Shown piece after piece: positions 62,685-64,000 of a stretch of 64,000 nucleotides of DNA (its first letter is position 1; each line of letters opens with the position of its first letter). The DNA comes from UBA12087 sp964370815. Lineage in GTDB: Bacteria; Chloroflexota; Anaerolineae; Anaerolineales; Villigracilaceae. A program made the position numbers and the translations under genes. The notes beneath the pieces were generated by a model. The model searched no databases. It was not told the origin of the DNA and worked only from the letters and a program-made list of their open reading frames with translations. The DNA lies in NCBI GenBank assembly GCA_964370815.1, contig CAYJKQ010000004.1:176597-240596 (forward strand). The letters run 5' to 3'.

Positions 62685-63509
62685 ATGAATTTAGTCCAGG
62701 CATTGATTTTAGGGATAATTCAGGGATTAACCGAGTTCCTGCCCGTATCCTCAACCGCTCATTTATTGATCGGTCAAAAACTACTTGGTATCCCCGCAAA
62801 TGATGCAGTATTCTCTTTTCTTGTGATTATTCAACTGGGTACGATCTTTTCCCTGATAATTTTTTTTAGTTCTGAGCTTTGGAAGATCACACTGGCTGTT
62901 TTATCCAATTTAAAAGGATTAAAGCAATTTCAGACACTCCCTTTTGATGCCCGCATGGGTTGGTATATTATTTTCGCAACCCTACCAGCGTTGATCGCTG
63001 GAATAATTTTTAGTGGTAATCTCGAAAAGCTCTTTGAAAACCAGTTTCTTGAAGCTTCCATTAGACTTCTAACTGCTGCATTCATAATGGTCTTGGGTGA
63101 ATATTTAGGGAAACAATCCCGAAAATTGGAATCGATCAACTGGAAAGATGGATTTTTTATTGGTTTGATGCAAGTTATTGCTGTTTTTCCTGGTGCATCC
63201 CGGAGCGGAACCACCATCAGCGCTGGTTTACTCAGAAATCTTGATCGACCTTCAGCCGCAAGATTTGCCTTCTTGATGTCTGTACCTGTAATGGTGGCTG
63301 CTGGTGCGTATGAATCCAGCAAGCTTTTTCAAAATCCTGGTTTTTCTCTATATTTGCCAGCCTTAATTGTCGGGGTTATGGCAGCTACTGTTGTAGGCTG
63401 GTTTACTGTGCGTTGGTTCATGGGGTATTTAGGCAAAAAAACTTTAAATGTATTTGCACTGTATTGTTTGATCGTTGGTCTGATTTGCCTCGTTTTTTCT
63501 TTCTTCTAA
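62685..63509 (+). CDS. uppP: Undecaprenyl-diphosphatase
   Basis: Membrane phosphatase that recycles undecaprenyl pyrophosphate for cell-wall synthesis. The 274-residue protein has about eight helices and both family motifs: GIIQGLTEFLPVSSTAHL at the N-terminus and FPGASRSGTTISAGLLRNLDR near residue 165-185. TGGAG lies 9 nt before the ATG. Its presence shows peptidoglycan or a similar polymer is made, consistent with murI. Confidence 0.96.
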   Translation: MNLVQALILGIIQGLTEFLPVSSTAHLLIGQKLLGIPANDAVFSFLVIIQLGTIFSLIIFFSSELWKITLAVLSNLKGLKQFQTLPFDARMGWYIIFATLPALIAGIIFSGNLEKLFENQFLEASIRLLTAAFIMVLGEYLGKQSRKLESINWKDGFFIGLMQVIAVFPGASRSGTTISAGLLRNLDRPSAARFAFLMSVPVMVAAGAYESSKLFQNPGFSLYLPALIVGVMAATVVGWFTVRWFMGYLGKKTLNVFALYCLIVGLICLVFSFF

Positions 63510-63519
63510 GGATTCCTGA

Positions 63520-64000
63520 ATGAATAATTATGATAAATATCTGCCTTCAATGATAGCCTTATTAAAGCGGTTGGTAGAAACAGAATCACCTTCCCAAGTA
63601 AAATCCGCGGTGGACGATGTTGGAAAAATCATAATGGAAGAAGCAAATTCAATGGGAGGAAAAATACAAATTATTCAAAATAAATCTACAGGTGACCACG
63701 TCATCGCCAGATTCGACCCAATTCCTTCCACGAAAAAGGACATCGATGATAGAGGTTTCCTGCTTTTGTGTCATATGGATACTGTCTTCCCAATAGGAAC
63801 ATTAGCACATATGCCATTTCATGAAAAAGATGGGAAGATCCTCGGACCAGGTGTTTCGGATATGAAAGCGGGAGCAGTTATTTGTTTAACTGTTTTGCGT
63901 GCATTATTGGATAATAATCTATTATCTTCAGTCCCAATAACCGCGTTATTCACTTCAGATGAAGAAACTGGCAGCCTTACATCACGAAAATGGATCGAAA
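63520..64000 (+). CDS. M20-family metallopeptidase, N-terminal part (runs off the window)
   Basis: The first 160 residues of a zinc peptidase. LLCHMDTVFPIGT carries the first His and bridging-site Asp, GPGVSDMKAG the bridging Asp, and TSDEETGS the catalytic and ligand Glu pair. The pattern resembles glutamate carboxypeptidase (CPG2-type) more than the dipeptidase at 8403. AAGGAT lies 7 nt before the ATG, 10 bp after uppP. The 3' end is outside the window. Confidence 0.88.
   Translation, partial: MNNYDKYLPSMIALLKRLVETESPSQVKSAVDDVGKIIMEEANSMGGKIQIIQNKSTGDHVIARFDPIPSTKKDIDDRGFLLLCHMDTVFPIGTLAHMPFHEKDGKILGPGVSDMKAGAVICLTVLRALLDNNLLSSVPITALFTSDEETGSLTSRKWIE

Noticed and set aside
1..64000. CRISPR arrays, insertion sequences, prophage or toxin-antitoxin modules
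   Set aside because: None seen: no regularly spaced repeats, transposase, integrase, structural phage gene or recognisable small gene pair.

Overview
The window is a 64 kb stretch of bacterial chromosome, AT-leaning by eye (GC in the low forties), densely coded on both strands. It has no prophage, insertion sequence, integrase or CRISPR array. My best guess at the source is an uncultured member of the Chloroflexota, class Anaerolineae. That is inference from the gene content: a CpXC-domain protein, an FHA plus winged-helix regulator, a very acidic TPR protein with repeated P-D-W-L segments, an MshA-like glycosyltransferase with a GGMNVYV motif, and many Chloroflexota-style hypotheticals. A 100-N scaffold gap at 31980-32079 is flanked by an exact 55 bp duplication, which suggests a draft or metagenome assembly.

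Layout. 1-1888: the 3' end of a biotin carboxylase, a biotin carrier protein and a CYTH-domain protein. 1919-3908 (minus): glutamate racemase, a glutamine-amidotransferase-like hydrolase and rplS. 4024-6363: tRNA-Arg(TCG), a NYN-LOTUS putative RNase, a GT4 glycosyltransferase and tRNA-Thr(CGT). 6640-9761: uridine kinase, cyclophilin, a VTT membrane protein and an M20 dipeptidase. 9794-11117 (minus): rluB and scpB. 11164-15870: two putative envelope proteins, a nucleotide-sugar epimerase, a GtrA protein, a beta-flower-like protein and a thioesterase. 15902-18054: a decayed AAA+ chelatase gene, a small ORF with two stops, a UroD-family gene and rsmD. 18491-20435 (minus): a Nudix hydrolase and a class II aldolase-like gene. 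20654-21181: a single hypothetical gene with its own promoter and terminator. 21258-28318: a molybdenum hydroxylase operon with maturation genes of the selenium-dependent type.

28443-29906: thpR, rsfS and ndk. 30101-33393 (minus): one TPR protein split by the scaffold gap. 33478-39021 (minus): pyrimidine-nucleoside phosphorylase, family 5 uracil-DNA glycosylase, AlaX-type editing protein, queA and ruvB. 39167-39793: upp. 39824-43880 (minus): M50-like membrane protein, tpiA, pgk and gap, a lower-glycolysis operon. 44014-47792: yvcK and, divergently, a ROK kinase and a class III aminotransferase. 47961-53219: orphan histidine kinase, CpXC protein, FHA-winged-helix regulator and Ser/Thr kinase, a signalling neighbourhood. 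53181-59007 (minus): a translationally coupled operon of AAA+ ATPase, glycerophosphodiesterase, threonine dehydratase and a membrane-anchored GH3 protein. 59695-64000: recJ, tgt, uppP and a truncated M20 peptidase.

Three points deserve most attention. First, the molybdenum hydroxylase island has rearranged parts: a FAD to 2Fe-2S fusion in permuted order, a YqeC-MocA fusion followed by a second MocA, and an interposed membrane protein. Second, seven genes carry a -10 hexamer ending 6-7 nt before the start codon, which predicts leaderless mRNAs. Third, the chelatase remnant and the interrupted ORF after it still keep ATGA couplings at both ends, a recent snapshot of operon decay.
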